Of a stretch of DNA of 64,000 nucleotides, positions 1-11,729 are shown piece by piece. The position numbers and the translations under genes are program-made. The stretch is taken from positions 791,311 through 855,310 of the forward strand of contig NW_022985165.1 of the NCBI RefSeq assembly GCF_010093535.1, written 5' to 3'. The notes below the pieces were generated by a model. The model was not told where the DNA came from and made no database searches. It saw only the letters and a program-made list of their open reading frames with translations. This stretch comes from Lindgomyces ingoldianus (taxonomy: Eukaryota; Ascomycota; Dothideomycetes; Pleosporales; Lindgomycetaceae). Numbering within the stretch: the stretch's first letter is position 1; every line of letters begins with the position of its first letter.

Positions 1-39
1 CAATAAAATACGAGATCGAGCCTGAAACCTTTGACCTAA

Positions 40-1827
40 TCAACTTTGCGATGTGAAGAGGTGTAGTTGGTCCTGACGTATTGGTGTGGGATGAGGTTGC
101 TGAATCATAAAGTCGGGCTCCATCTCGTTTCCATGTGGAGAGGGTTGACGATGGGGAGACGAACGTCTCGAGCTTAGATTACTCCTGACTCTGCGCAAAG
201 GCCCCGCGATCCGCTGGCCTAGGGACGGCCGATCGTAGTATGGAGATTCCTCGAAGGCTGGAGCGCTATCGAAGTAATTGAAAAAGCCAAGCGGGTTGGT
301 CGTAGGTCTCCCTGGATCAGCAAATCCAGGGTCGTGGTGGGAGTTTTCCGAGGCATTGGCCATGTGTGACTCCAGATCTGAAGGTAAAGGCGGTATCTCG
401 GGCTGAGTTAAGTCCAGGAAATCGGCAGGGTCGAGGTCCATGTAGCTGATACGTCGTCCTGAAGTATCCGTCATGGCTGGCTCTGAAAATGACGACGCGC
501 TGGAACCAACGTGGGAGGAGCTGGGTAGAGGCGGTTGCGACATGTTCGCGTGGCTCGCCTGAAGTAAAGCCGCATTTACCGCGGCAAGACGGGTCCGGGA
601 TAGAGAGGTGTTGGGTCTCCCGATGAGAATCTGCATGCACTGCTCTCGAGTTAGGCGATTGAAATTGGGGACCGAGTCCCTACTCGGCGTGACAAATCCA
701 GGCGGCAGTGTTATGTGTGACGCCTCAATGGGTATATCCGAACGCAAGCTTAAGGCAGTGATTAGTACATCTTCCCTACTCGGCCGGAGATCGCAACATT
801 CAAGCTTCTGTCTTAAAATCCTCGTGTTGTCCACACACCAACTGATCTGCGATCGAGTTTCCCTTAGCCGCTCATCCAACATAAGGCATAGGTCCTTCCA
901 GGTATCATGCGTCGCCTCTTGTCGTATGAGGTTGCGAATCACATTAGTATACTTCCATTGCTCGAATGTCCATCCGTTCTTCATGTGTTTCGCCACATGG
1001 TCGCATCGCTCGTCCCATCCGATACTGACTTCTTTGCATCTGTCGAAGCCGCAGCTAAATACCTTCCGAGGGAGCAGCTGGATTTTGATATCAGTTAGGG
1101 ACGGTAGTGGTCGGCCCGAGTGATACCGCTGATGATGCTTCACAAAATCTTTCTGGCGGTCGAAGATCCGACCACAGCCATTTACAATGCAAGGCCAATC
1201 CTCGCCAGTCTCATGCATCCTCATTTCATGTTTCTTCCAGTCCGATTTGGCCTTGAAAGTTTTTAGGATCTGCAGATCGGCGCAATACGTACAGAACATG
1301 AATGAATCACCCGAGTGGCCGTGGTTCCTCTCACTTGGGAATGGCGAAGAGATGCTGCTCACATCTTCATCCGTTGGGGTGATAGCTATTTCTAAGCTCG
1401 ATTCCATCGGGCTGCTCTCATCGGACAATGGCGTGAGGACAGCGGGGACAGGTCGTGTGGGATCAAGGCCGGATGGATATGACCTCGGTTCGGGCCGCCT
1501 CCCGCGAGACCGAGATGAAGAAGAAGAAGCGATTGATGGCGCAAGCTCACTGCTTGCCGTTGACAAGGTGGACACAAATGAGAGCCTAGAACGCATAGAT
1601 GCATTGGAAGAGGCAAGAGAGCTGAAGGAGGTGAGAGAGCTGAGAGATGATGCAGTCGAATTGCGGCCTAAAAAAATGAGTTTCGTGTGCAGAACTACAT
1701 GTTAAGCACACTTACGCGAATCCATAACTTGCTGAAACATTCGCTGAATGACCTGTGGAGGGTGCCTACTCAACAAGGCTTCAACATGTTGCAGAGAATC
1801 CTCTGGAATATCCACGTTGTCGTCCAT
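40..1827 (-). CDS. C2H2 zinc-finger protein (paralogue A)
   Basis: Fungal zinc-finger protein, probably nuclear; no target can be named. Two exons: 1827-1716 and 1667-40. The 48-nt intron has a GTAAGT donor and a TTTTTTTAG acceptor and is in phase 1, giving about 579 residues. Visible zinc ligands: C-x2-C-x16-H-x4-H (starting FCTYC), C-x4-C-x12-H-x4-H (WPCIVNGC) and C-x4-C-x12-H-x3-H (FSCGFDRC). The N-terminus is Ser-rich, and the C-terminal third is a disordered Ser/Pro region ending in an Arg/Ser-rich stretch. The 10082-11729 gene encodes a clear paralogue with the same finger spacing and an intron of the same phase after a short first exon. The start is uncertain: the frame stays open to an ATG at 2073 (661 residues), but the extra residues look non-coding, so the ATG at 1827 is preferred. 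Confidence 0.8.
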
Positions 1828-2073
1828 CCCGGTGACTGGTTGAGAACACGGCCAAGTGGTTCCTGGGCCTATATGTATAATTGGGTGATAATGATGATTG
1901 ACATGCTTTGCCTCCAGTTCGGCGAAACGTATTGGAGGAGAGCCGCACGTGTTGGGGGCGCAGTCGCTTAGATAGCCGCAAGTAAAAATGGCGTGACTGG
2001 TGATGGTCGACAGAAAGGCCGAAGTATAACTCTTGCGAAGCGCAAATGCTTGGATCGGAGTGTGAGCGGACAA

Positions 2074-3784
2074 CTTTGGAGTAAGGGCTACAGAGTGTTG
2101 TTGGTGTGACCGATATTATATCACATCGGAGTGCAGGCGGGGAGCGCGGAAGGGAAATGTTCTGGAAAGGCCGTAGAAGAAGCTAAATCTCTGGAGTGTT
2201 CATCCGGGTGCTCGAGCGCGGCGACAACTGGACCGGCTGCACGGTTTGAACCCAAAGCTGGGGCAAGGCTGAGGGTTCACCTGTACGCCAAGTCAGAGCG
2301 CGTTTGATGTACGCAGGGACTCCAGGAGCCTTGGAAAGGCAGCTGTGATTGATTCTGAGAATACAACGCAGCCTTCTGTCAGAGAACGTGCGATGTCGAA
2401 CCGGTGTGGTTTGATGATTTTGTGGAAGGGGGAGAGTGAGGGACTCGGGAAGAGAGCTGACAGCCGGCGAAACAAAGCGCCGCTGCTGTCAATAAGGCTG
2501 GAGGTCAAGAGCTTATCGCAATTCGCAAGTGTGCATTGCAATAGGCGCTAGACTGCTGTAAGGGGTCAAGCCGTCGGTACCTGAGTGACGCATGCTCGAG
2601 GGAAGGAATTCTTCTCGAAGACTGCTAGTGACATGCAGGCGGGGACGCAAGCGTAAAAGCAAAGATGCCGTGATGCGTCACCTTAGTTTCGAGGCAATCG
2701 ACGGTCGCTAGCGAGCTGATCAGCTGTCCATGAATGCACGGTCGGCGAAGATATCCGAGAACACTGGGTAGGCTCGAATTATAGCCCGTCCCGCCCACAG
2801 AAGGACGTGAACTGAGGCAGTGTAGTGGACGGGGGGGGGTCAATGTTCACCGATTTCGAGGAGCTTTCAGAGGAGGGGGAGAGGGGGGGGTGGGCTCCTG
2901 GTGCTCTAACCGCCGTGGCAATGGCTGCTGACGGGCGAAGCTCGCCTGCATGGGGCGGAGAAATGCCCCTGCGAAGACAATCGGCGTCTCACGCACTCGA
3001 TCTCTGACCTCACAAATGGGTAAAGAGTGTGAACGGGTCGTCTGTGGGCAGGTCAGAGCTGCAAGAGAAAATAGGGGACAACAGCTTTGAGCCAGTTTGA
3101 GGCATGGTGCAGGGAGTTGCGAGGAGACGATTTGGGGGACAAAGGACTTGTGTCGTGAGTGGATGCATTGCCCGGAACAGGCAGCAGTCGCAGGCATGTT
3201 AATTGTGGCCCGTAACTTGAGAACGTGTTGGGAAGGAGAGTATTGTGTGCGTCGGGAATAGGGTGATGGAAATACCCTGAAATCTCTTGTGGGAGCATCT
3301 GCGGCAGCTTGGCGAGGACGTGAGCTGAGGCACATGGAGGTGCCGGGGCTTGCAGAGAAGCTCGTATCTGCTGCGAAGAGCTTCTCAATCGGCTTTGGTG
3401 CTGCAACATGAGCAGGATGAGTGATCAATGGATGACGTGACGGTGCTGGAGTTGTGGAGGGGGAATGTACTGTACGGCACCGACAAACTTGTGACGAAAC
3501 ACAACCAGGGTCAGAGTTAGGAGAGAATGAAGAACGTCTTGAAAGCCTCCCACATTCTAGCGGGAGGGTTGACGGATCGAATCCATCATAGTCATGCGCT
3601 GTGGTGTCCGCAAGGATGCTCGAACAAAGCAGACGGTTAATTACCACGTGGCTCCGCGATCGGGTCGCGCACTAGGCTAGCGTACACTGGCTGCAGGAGA
3701 ATTCGATCTCGCGTCACTCGTCACTTCTTGACCTCAACCCTATTCCCCTCGCCCCGCATCTCGCTTCCGACTATTAGCCCCTCA
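2074..3784. other. gene-free stretch
   Basis: No convincing gene. Open frames here (for example 2847-3647 minus) are low-complexity Pro/Ser/Arg translations of pyrimidine-rich DNA, with no domain and no splice support. It probably holds the upstream regions of the two flanking genes, which diverge. A short G-run lies at 2830-2838. Confidence 0.5.
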
Positions 3785-4828
3785 ATGTCGCGGTCGTGGG
3801 GAATCTCTAGTCAGCCGTCGGAGAAGGGAAAAGCAAAGGGAGCCGGGAAGGCGTCCACGCCGTTTCTCGACCTCACCCTCTCCCCTTCTCCTGAGCCCCT
3901 ACCAGGGCGGCTAACACAACTCCCAATAGCCCGCGCAAAGAGAGAGACTCCGTCGACCATAAAAGTAGATGGCATATTCCAACGCCCAATCCAAGCCTCC
4001 GCTCCTCGGACTGGCCAGCATACGCGACTCAATCCCGACAAACGCATCAATCCCGATCGCCTTGCGACAATCATCGATGCCGCTGACCCAAAGGCCTTCA
4101 GGGATGTGGTTCTCTATCTATGCAAACTCTCGCCGGCGCTTTCGGGAGCAATAGCCCGTGGACTCGCACAGTACCCGACCTCTGCTCAGCCCACGATCGC
4201 GAATCACCGGCACCGACCAGCTAATCCGTCAAATGCAATGCCATCCCTAGACAGTTCATATCTATCGGGCGACGATTCCAGCCTGCCTGGAAGTCCGCAG
4301 GCCGACGTCTACGCCGAACCAGAGTACGCAAGCCCTGCGCTGTCCGATGCCAGTTCCTCGTCAGCATTCTCGACTCGTTCCTCGCGCGATTCTTCGACCC
4401 GACCGCCCCTCCAAAGCCTTAAGCCGCCTTCACGTTCGCTTCCGCACTCGAGCCACAATGCCGATCTCCGCAAATCGGCCTCTCATCCCCTGTTTAAACC
4501 CGCCGCCGCAAGGCCTTCGCACACTCAGCAGCCGACTCGGAAAGTGTGCAGACAATGCAACAATCATTTCAATGAGGGTGTTGAGGACATCTGTAACTAC
4601 CACCCCGGCCAGAAACAAGATGCAGGGGATATGTTTGGGCGCCCTATGTCAGTGTGGACATGCTGCAAGAGGCAGTATTGGGAGCCCGGCTGTGCAGAAA
4701 GCTCTCACGTTGCCCACGTTGCTCCCGTCAAGTTTGGGGCACCATCGAATCCTTCCTTCCTCAAGCGCCAAAACCCGAGTGGATCGTCCTTCTCCTCCGG
4801 TACCTCGAAAACCCCAAGGCTTCTCTAG
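3785..4828 (+). CDS. conserved fungal protein with C-terminal CHORD-like zinc motif
   Basis: Single-exon gene of 347 residues. The frame is open back to a TTG at 3728, but the first ATG is at 3785 (MSRSWGISSQ). Most of the protein is low-complexity Ser/Pro sequence; a compact helical segment (DRLATIIDAADPKAFRDVVL) lies near residue 105. Near the C-terminus sits a Cys/His cluster: CRQCNNHF, then CNYHPG, then WTCCKRQYWEPGC and a final SSH. The order C-x2-C, C-x-YHPG, W-x-CC, GC, H matches the ligand pattern of CHORD zinc domains, which bind two zinc ions in Rar1/CHP-type chaperone partners. Only one such unit is present and the spacing is not canonical, so CHORD-like is an inference. Cellular role unknown. 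Confidence 0.75.
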   Translation: MSRSWGISSQPSEKGKAKGAGKASTPFLDLTLSPSPEPLPGRLTQLPIARAKRETPSTIKVDGIFQRPIQASAPRTGQHTRLNPDKRINPDRLATIIDAADPKAFRDVVLYLCKLSPALSGAIARGLAQYPTSAQPTIANHRHRPANPSNAMPSLDSSYLSGDDSSLPGSPQADVYAEPEYASPALSDASSSSAFSTRSSRDSSTRPPLQSLKPPSRSLPHSSHNADLRKSASHPLFKPAAARPSHTQQPTRKVCRQCNNHFNEGVEDICNYHPGQKQDAGDMFGRPMSVWTCCKRQYWEPGCAESSHVAHVAPVKFGAPSNPSFLKRQNPSGSSFSSGTSKTPRLL

Positions 4829-5510
4829 ACAAGGCGATGTTCCACCTTGCGGAACCGCCAATACGAAACTTGCTGGATCCAGGACGTTTTCTTGGCGGCA
4901 TTCTGCTCTCGAAACCGATGCAAGGGCATAGTGGGTTTTCTCTTGATATATTGGCTATTTTGGGGAGGTTTTCTGTTTCTAAGGGTTGGTTATGATATCA
5001 TCGCGCTCGGAGCAATTGGATGATCTCAAATTTAGTGCCGCGCATTTTTAGGCTAGACTGCCCAGGCGTATCTAGATACCATCTACAACTATTCCTAGCG
5101 TTACATCGTCGTTTTCACACTATTAAATCATTACTATATCTCAAGATTTCTGTCAAGATTTCCAGCACCTTGACAGGCGAAGCTGGCACCAAGGACCCAG
5201 GCCATAGTCCACCTCTGTGAGTAAGCAGTAAGAAATTAGGTTCTCCGCCTTCACTTCATGGACTCGTCCCTTAAAGCAACCAAACCCCCCTTCATTCTTT
5301 ACTCTTCGTAACATTAAGCGTCTATAGCGCGATTTAAGAAGGAATGTTGAACTACGGCCACGCGCTTCACCACGTGGTCTCCCCTCCTTCCCAACCACTT
5401 CACCACTTCCTATAGAAATGCCCCACGCCCTCATTCTCACCCTCGCTTAAATTCAACTACAACAACCTAACTCCAACCACCTCTACGCTACAGCGCCTCA
5501 ATCAACCAAC
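4829..5510. other. intergenic and promoter of the secreted-protein gene
   Basis: No gene. It contains the 3' end of the CHORD-like gene and, from about 5380, a C/T-rich leader directly before the ATG at 5511, typical of strong fungal promoters. Confidence 0.5.
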
Positions 5511-6224
5511 ATGAAACTGCTCAGTGTCCTTGCTTTCACCATGGGCGTGTTGACGGCAGTCCTCGGTGGCCCCTCGCCATCCCCTCAAATCATGCCCCCG
5601 CCACCACTCATCATCCCTAGCCAATACTATCTGCGAGCCAACGCGTAAGCCTCCACCTACCTCCTAAACTATCTCACTAACTTTCCCAGCCCGAACACCC
5701 CATTCCACAATCGCCCAGTTGTCCGGTTCCCACAATCCCACATGCTCGGCCTCGAGAATTTCACTGTCCATCCCGCCACTACTCCTGTCTATTTCCTCCC
5801 GATCCCAATCCCTGGCAAAGAGACATTTGCGATGCAAGTTCCGTATTCCGGTGACGATATGTCAGAGACGCCGTATGTCACCGCTATCGTAAGTAAGGGA
5901 TCGCATACAGCTAGCATGAAGATCCTCAGTATGCCGGATCCGACTGCGACATCTACCAAGGATGGCTGTCCCGGGGTAGAGGTAACGTGCGTGGCGGATC
6001 AATGGAGTGTTAGTGGGGGACATCCAGGAGTGGCGATGAAGGGGTTGAAGTATGAGGGTTGGAAGGGAGGCTGGAGTGTGGTGAAAGACGCTGGGACTGA
6101 GGGATGGCATATATATTGGGTGGCTAAAGGAGAGGCGGCGAAGGCGAAGAGGCAATTTGGGATGGCGAGTGTGCATGACGTTGATGTTGATGTCGTGCCA
6201 GTGGAGGCGGAGGGCGAGAATTGA
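5511..6224 (+). CDS. small secreted protein, effector-like
   Basis: Two exons, 5511-5644 and 5690-6224, with a 45-nt intron (GTAAGC donor, CTAAC branch, CCCAG acceptor, phase 2), giving 222 residues. The N-terminus MKLLSVLAFTMGVLTAVLG is a clear signal peptide, followed by a Pro-rich segment (MPPPPLIIP). The mature protein has a pair of cysteines in DGCPGVEVTC that could form one disulfide, and a Trp/Gly-rich stretch (LKYEGWKGGWSVV, then GWHIYWVAKG). No enzyme motif or transmembrane segment is seen. The size, signal peptide and lack of a known domain fit a small secreted protein, possibly cell-wall associated or host-interacting; function is not known. Confidence 0.8.
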
Positions 6225-6484
6225 TGGAAGCGCCTGCATTTTGATGACAAATATCTTCACTTCACCATGCTCGAAGATGATGCGTTCAAGAGGTGGATGA
6301 CTTATCTTCACAGTGCCTGGAGTCTCGGAACTCAGCATCCACTGGGATGGCCCGCCTAAATCAGGAAGGATAAAGGAACGTACCTACCCCTAATAACCCT
6401 CATGATATCATCTGAATTCCTTCAGCCCCTTTATCCTCCTCTCCGGCATATATACCCTTCCCCGACTTAACCCCCCCCCCATAA

Positions 6485-7600
6485 ACCCTACCTCGCATCC
6501 GCCAAATCTACCACCAAATCCGCCAACATAGCGTCACACCTCTCCGCCGCAATAATCCCAATGGTAAGCGGTAACTTGGGCCAGAACTCATCAGGGAGAA
6601 TCATTAGTTTGCGGTACGATGAGGACCGTTTCAAGTGAGCTAGTTGGTGTATGCAATCTGCAGCAATTTTGCAGAACATGTTGGCAAACGGGGATCGAAT
6701 ATTTGGGTGATGGGGAGTATGCCGCCGAGAGGTAAAGATGCATTGGCTATTCGCATACCAAAAAACTGTTTACCTGTGAGTGAAGGCGAACAGAGACCCC
6801 GGTATTGGACCTAGTCCCAAAGTCTAGAAATTCTTACGATGCAACACCTGCGCTAGTTTCACCCGAAGGCTCTTGGGGATGCTGGTAGTTGTCTCCACGC
6901 GGATCGAATGGAGCAATTTTAGTCCACGAAAACGGCTGTTAACGGCTAGCGGAGCGCAAATTGAGTTGTCTTAGCCTTGCCAATGACAACTGTACCCATG
7001 TTAATCAATAGTTGTAGTGCCGGTACGCTTTCTTCGACCGGGACAGGTCTTTTCTCGATACGCCCGGTTTCTGCCGCTCGTTCCAGTTAATATCATAGAG
7101 GTCATTCACTACCAGCCTTTCCCCAGACAGTGGCTTTTCCTCACTTAGAGGTGGGTAGTATAGTCTTGAGGGTACGGACAAACTTTACGTTGAACATGCA
7201 CTGGTCAATGCCAAACCTGTGACTGAGAGGTATGTGCTATTCATGTCTTTGATGACAGATTCAACGAATGTAAAATTAAAACCCCAATAGAGTTTGTAGA
7301 CTCCCGCGATGTCGTCTAAAAGATGGGGAAGATATTATCAAAGGCATTAAAGATGTGCTTGGTGTCTTGTTAACCTTTTCATAGTCAATAGAGGGGAGGT
7401 AGGTTTCGGTATCTGGTGAGAGCGATAGCGATCCCTAAGGACTACGATACCAGTGAAGGATTCCGAGAACACATCATCCGGGGAGAGACTACTGGCACCT
7501 CTAAGATACCGGGGTGATTTCAGGCTCGGAAAATGAGAGACAAGTAGATTGAGTAGGCCCGTCATTGAACTATGATTGGTTGGTGATGCCTATAGATGTT
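6485..7600 (-). pseudogene. decayed amidase (Arp1-like / glutamyl-tRNA amidotransferase A-like) pseudogene
   Basis: Fragments in three minus frames line up in order with fungal amidase-signature enzymes. At about 7165-7085 reads KPLSGERLVVNDLYDI, the catalytic-lysine region (normally VKD). Next come TSGRNRAYREK and then LINMGTVVIGKAKTTQFA. At about 6930-6840 reads PFDPRGDNYQ followed by SGETSAGVAS and FLDFGTRSNTGVSVR, the cis-Ser and nucleophile-Ser region. At 6679-6488 is a downstream piece (YRKLMILPDEFWPKLP). The pieces are joined by at least two frameshifts and several in-frame stops. The catalytic Lys reads as Asn and the nucleophile motif GGS reads as GVS, so the gene cannot make an active enzyme. 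The parent would hydrolyse an amide using a Ser-cisSer-Lys triad. Confidence 0.7.
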
Positions 7601-10081
7601 GCGACAAGTTCCGAGGAGTAATAAGACGTGCTGTTAAGTTGCAAAGTAGCTATGGCTTGAGTAGCAAGTACTAGTTAACAGAAGCCTCATCTTGATAGAT
7701 TAATCCAAACATGAAGTAGGAAGTAAATCAATGGTCGAACTTGAAATTTAATCTCGAGCTGTTTGTATGCAGGGTATTGGTGGGTCATGACGCTGCTTTT
7801 GCGTAGATAACTGGGTGATAGGTAGGTCCGCCGGTTGATGGCAGAACGAAAATATAGGAGCGTGATAGGCTGAGGAAATGCAGCATTGGCATGGAAGAGA
7901 TAACGGAGTGTAGCGACTTGGTAGTGATAAGATGCACTAGCAATTGAGGTGAGGAGAGATAGATAAAAAGATGAAAGAATCCACTTAATTCAATTGATGT
8001 GAATTAGATGAAACACCTCATAGATGCAGGCAGTGTCACCCCAAACCGTTGAGGATGGATGCAGGCCTTCGCCAGGGGTTGAACGGTGTGTTCGGCAGCG
8101 TTCCGGTATCGGGATTTTTTGCTGTCGAACCATGGCGGTGAAGAGATCTCTGGGAGAATGTGGGATGTCAGTCACCCAGTTGAACTGCAAGCCCAATGAT
8201 ACATGATACTCTCTGTGGTTTGATCGGACCTTTTCCTGATTAAGCGTGGGCCGAGGTCGGATCCTAATTAGAAGTTTGAACCATCAACCTCAATCATCAG
8301 ACTTACTCCTCACTCTCATTTCCCTTTCTCACGATATTCCTCTGTCAACGGCAATCGAGCTCTGTCCGCCTCACTTTACAGTCAGTCGTCAGTGCCTGCA
8401 GGTGGTGGCTGGCTGGCACGCTGATTGCTGCGTGCTGCATGTTTCCCGCGTGACTCCTCCACGAAGGATGCCCTGCAGCTCGTATGCACGACAGCGGAAT
8501 CCTGAGCGAAGAAAAGGGGCTTACCCCAGAAACGCGGTCATTCCTGATTCCTGACAACAAAGCACTCCCAGAAGCTTTGACTGCGATGTGGAAATGAAGA
8601 GTATGGAAATCGCAAGATACAGAGAATTATCTTGGCGGGAAACTGAGCCCAAAATTTGAACTGAAAGAGCAGGCTTAGAAATGGTTTCGTATTCGTCATG
8701 CTTCCTGTCCCAAAGAAGGCAAATGTCAGATCGTGCGCGTTCCCTCCTGCAGGCCGACAGTGATGTCCCCAACAGCCCAGCAGCCCGCTGCATCCGTGTT
8801 CCACCACTGAATGCCGACATAATCGAAGCCTGTCAACAAAGCTTCCTTCGTTCCACGCCCACTCCACCTTTGGTTGAGCGAACATACCGTCATTCCTTTC
8901 CAGGTCTCTTGAATGGAGAGCCAGCTTCCCTCTTAACCAATCTTTTCTTGCGGAAACATCCATCACTATGTCTGAGCTACTTGCGTGCTGCAGTCTTGAC
9001 TCGACATGAGCAGGTGCCTCAGTGAAGGACCACGCCTTATCGGTCAACCTTCACCGCCAGTTTGGCATGCCGTCCACGTGCAGTTCGATGCCCTTAGGTT
9101 TGCGCCCCTTAACACTTCCGTGTTGATCAAACCTTCGTCTCTCTCAAGTTTCTCGCCGTCTCCAACCGATATTTCATTGGATAGATCGAGTTTGAGCCTC
9201 AATGCCAAGGCAACCGGTGAAGGCTGAAACCCAAACCGACCATCTTTTTCACTCCTGGGAAATTACTCGCGCGGCTTGCGCCTCTCCAGGCACTTTAGCT
9301 ACAAGGTGCTTACAGTGCAGTAGTTGTTCTTGATAGCAGTTAGCGTACCTGCATAAACCCCTGCGTGGAGAGGTCCTCCTGATAGAGCAACGTCATAATG
9401 TGGATCGCCAAATTATGCTGTTCGATGCAACGACCGTTTTCAGATGACCACTCGAAGTCCCATCTTCCCCTCCACGGCGAGAAAGTGGCACGATTTTCAG
9501 ACATGACATGCAGTTCGGTCAAGGATGAATGCACGGGAAGCCCCGGCCGCTGGCGTCGTGGGTAATATTTTCTTTTCTCAGATCATATCCCGTCGGCTCC
9601 AGGGACGCCCATTTCTGACGCCCTGTCGGTGCACCCTCTTCGAACCTCTATACTCGTTTGCCTCGCCGGATATCTACGTCCACGCTTCGTCCTTGGAGCC
9701 TCCAGGTGCGGATTGTCGTCAGTTGCTGACACTGATAAGACACGGGACCCCACGAGAGCAGCAGCCCTCTTGTCCCATCCAGCTTCCCATCACAGAAAAT
9801 TGCACCGTTGTGGTTTGCGTTTGCCAGCCGTCCCTTCCAAAACACTGTCACTTCCGCTTTCCTAGTCGCTCCTTTGCAAAAGAACTCGTTTGTGGCGTTC
9901 CACCGCATCCTTGGAAGGAAGCTACTCCGCGAATTGCCTTGACATTGTTCGACTAGCCTTTCGAATTCGTTCTAAACCCTTCCCAAGACGGAGCAGACGC
10001 TGGACGTCTTCTTTTGGCGGTGGCTGATATTGGTTTGATCTTCTGCTCCACAACGCCACTACTTCGATCCCAGAAGAAATC
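7601..10081. other. long gene-free stretch upstream of zinc-finger paralogue B
   Basis: No supported gene on either strand. The longest frames (8538-9047 minus, 9525-9956 plus) lack domains and have mixed composition. The last few hundred bases are probably the promoter and 5' leader of the gene starting at 10082. Confidence 0.4.
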
Positions 10082-11729
10082 ATGCAGGCTCCACATCCCC
10101 ACGATTTTTTCCCCGAAAAATCGGACAGTGAATTGCAAGATCTTAATGAGAGAGTTCTCGCATCTATGGCATATCGTCGTTCTCTCTTCGGGTCACAACA
10201 TTCTACCACAATCCTGGAAGAAAACCCTGGTACGTATTCGTGGCTCACATCGATATTTCCTGTGCTAATGAACTTTGTTAGATGAGCGCTATAACAATCC
10301 ACCAAAGCCAAGTTCAACTTCATCGATCTCAACTCACCAACGATCTGGGCGATCTAGTGCTCAATCGGATGCCGAACTTTTTAGTGATGCTACTTCTGTT
10401 GATTCGAATGAGTGGCGCTCCGCCGGAACCCCACACGGCTTTGAGACTGGTCTTAATCTCGATCACCCGATGAATACTTGGCCGGATGTTCCTCCACCAG
10501 ATAATGGTATCGCTTACAACCCACTGCATTCGCAGGAAGCCTTGCGGCTCAGTGAAGAGCGGACACCTACTGCAACTCGCGACCAAATATTACGACCTGG
10601 AAGAGGAACTCGTCCAGGCAATTGCAATCGGTTTTGCACATATTGTTTCGAGCGCGCTATATACATCTCGTTTGGCACAAAACATGACTGGAAGAGACAC
10701 GAGGATGTATTCCATGAGACCGGGTTTGAATGGCACTGCTGTGCCCCGAGCTGCTCTCGGATTTTGGAATGTGAGCAGTATTTGAAGAGACATTTCAAGG
10801 ATGATCACCGAGGCCAACCCGTATCTTTTAAGAAGATTAGTTTACCGCCCAAGCGAATTTACGCCTGTGGGTTTGAGAACTGCAGAAAGATTACCCAGAG
10901 CTGGACAGCCCGCTGCAACGATGTTCATTCATGCATGCAAGAGGCAGGTGCCGTATGGAGTTACACCCGGAAAATGCTTAATTTGTTAAGATACCCTGAG
11001 GTCTGCACCCTTTGGAAAGAGGTTAGATCTCATTGGTGTGAGAAAGTAGGCATTGATGCGTCTCAGCTGCGATGGGATCCGGACACTTCGCATAACCTCA
11101 GGATCCAGCTGGAGTGTCTTGACTTTGGAGGTGATTTGCGAGACTTTCTGGAAAGGGTTTTCAAGGCTGGGGTTCCCAAGGGCAATGAGCAGCGCTCAGA
11201 CCTATTTACCGCCTCTCCCTCGCCCTTGAATGCTCCGTACCCTCCCATGGACACCTTCGGCACTGCTCCCGCTGTATTTGGCCAAGAACTACACTTCGAG
11301 CCATTGCTCCCACAATTCTCCGAGAGCCACATCCCTTCCACTGCCGAGGTCCTCTATCCCTCGAGCACATATGCGTCCCATCCACCCCAACACCGAAATA
11401 GTGTCGTGATGCTCGACGCTCCTCAAAACCCAAGTGAAAGGCCACAGAACGATCGAAGCCTCGTCCCATCCGATCAAGAAGATATGTTAAGCTGGCAAGA
11501 GTTCTTGTATACACATGAATACTGTACCAATACCACACCGCCGCTTTCCGGGCCGCCTACCGAGCCTAGCACTACAAGGCCTTCTCCGAGCCGGACTCTC
11601 AGACGAAGGAGCAGGAGTTGGAGTTGGCTTTCGAGTAGGCGAACTCAACAAGTCCATCAACCGATTGTTACCAGTCATCCTGATCTCGCCTTAAACTATC
11701 GGCTTCCCACCTCTACACCTAGGAGCTAA
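10082..11729 (+). CDS. C2H2 zinc-finger protein (paralogue B)
   Basis: Two exons, 10082-10229 and 10282-11729, giving 531 residues. The 52-nt intron has a GTACGT donor, a GCTAAT branch and a TTAG acceptor, in phase 1. Zinc ligands: FCTYC with H-x4-H (W-K-R-H); WHCCAPSC with H-x4-H; and a third, partly degenerate finger starting YACGFENC. It shares finger order, the W(K)RH motif and the following helical region (an LRIQLECLDF-type segment against LRQKLECCDL in paralogue A) with the gene at 40-1827. The C-terminus is a disordered Pro/Ser tail ending in an Arg/Ser-rich patch. Likely a nuclear regulator; target unknown. The first-exon start (MQAPHPHDFF) is the first ATG of an open exon joining in frame. 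Confidence 0.85.

Noticed and set aside
2847..3647. 266-residue minus-strand frame
   Set aside because: Low-complexity Ser/Pro/Arg translation of pyrimidine-rich DNA, with no splice context or domain.
9525..9956. 143-residue frame upstream of zinc-finger paralogue B
   Set aside because: No domain and mixed composition, lying in the probable leader region of the downstream gene.
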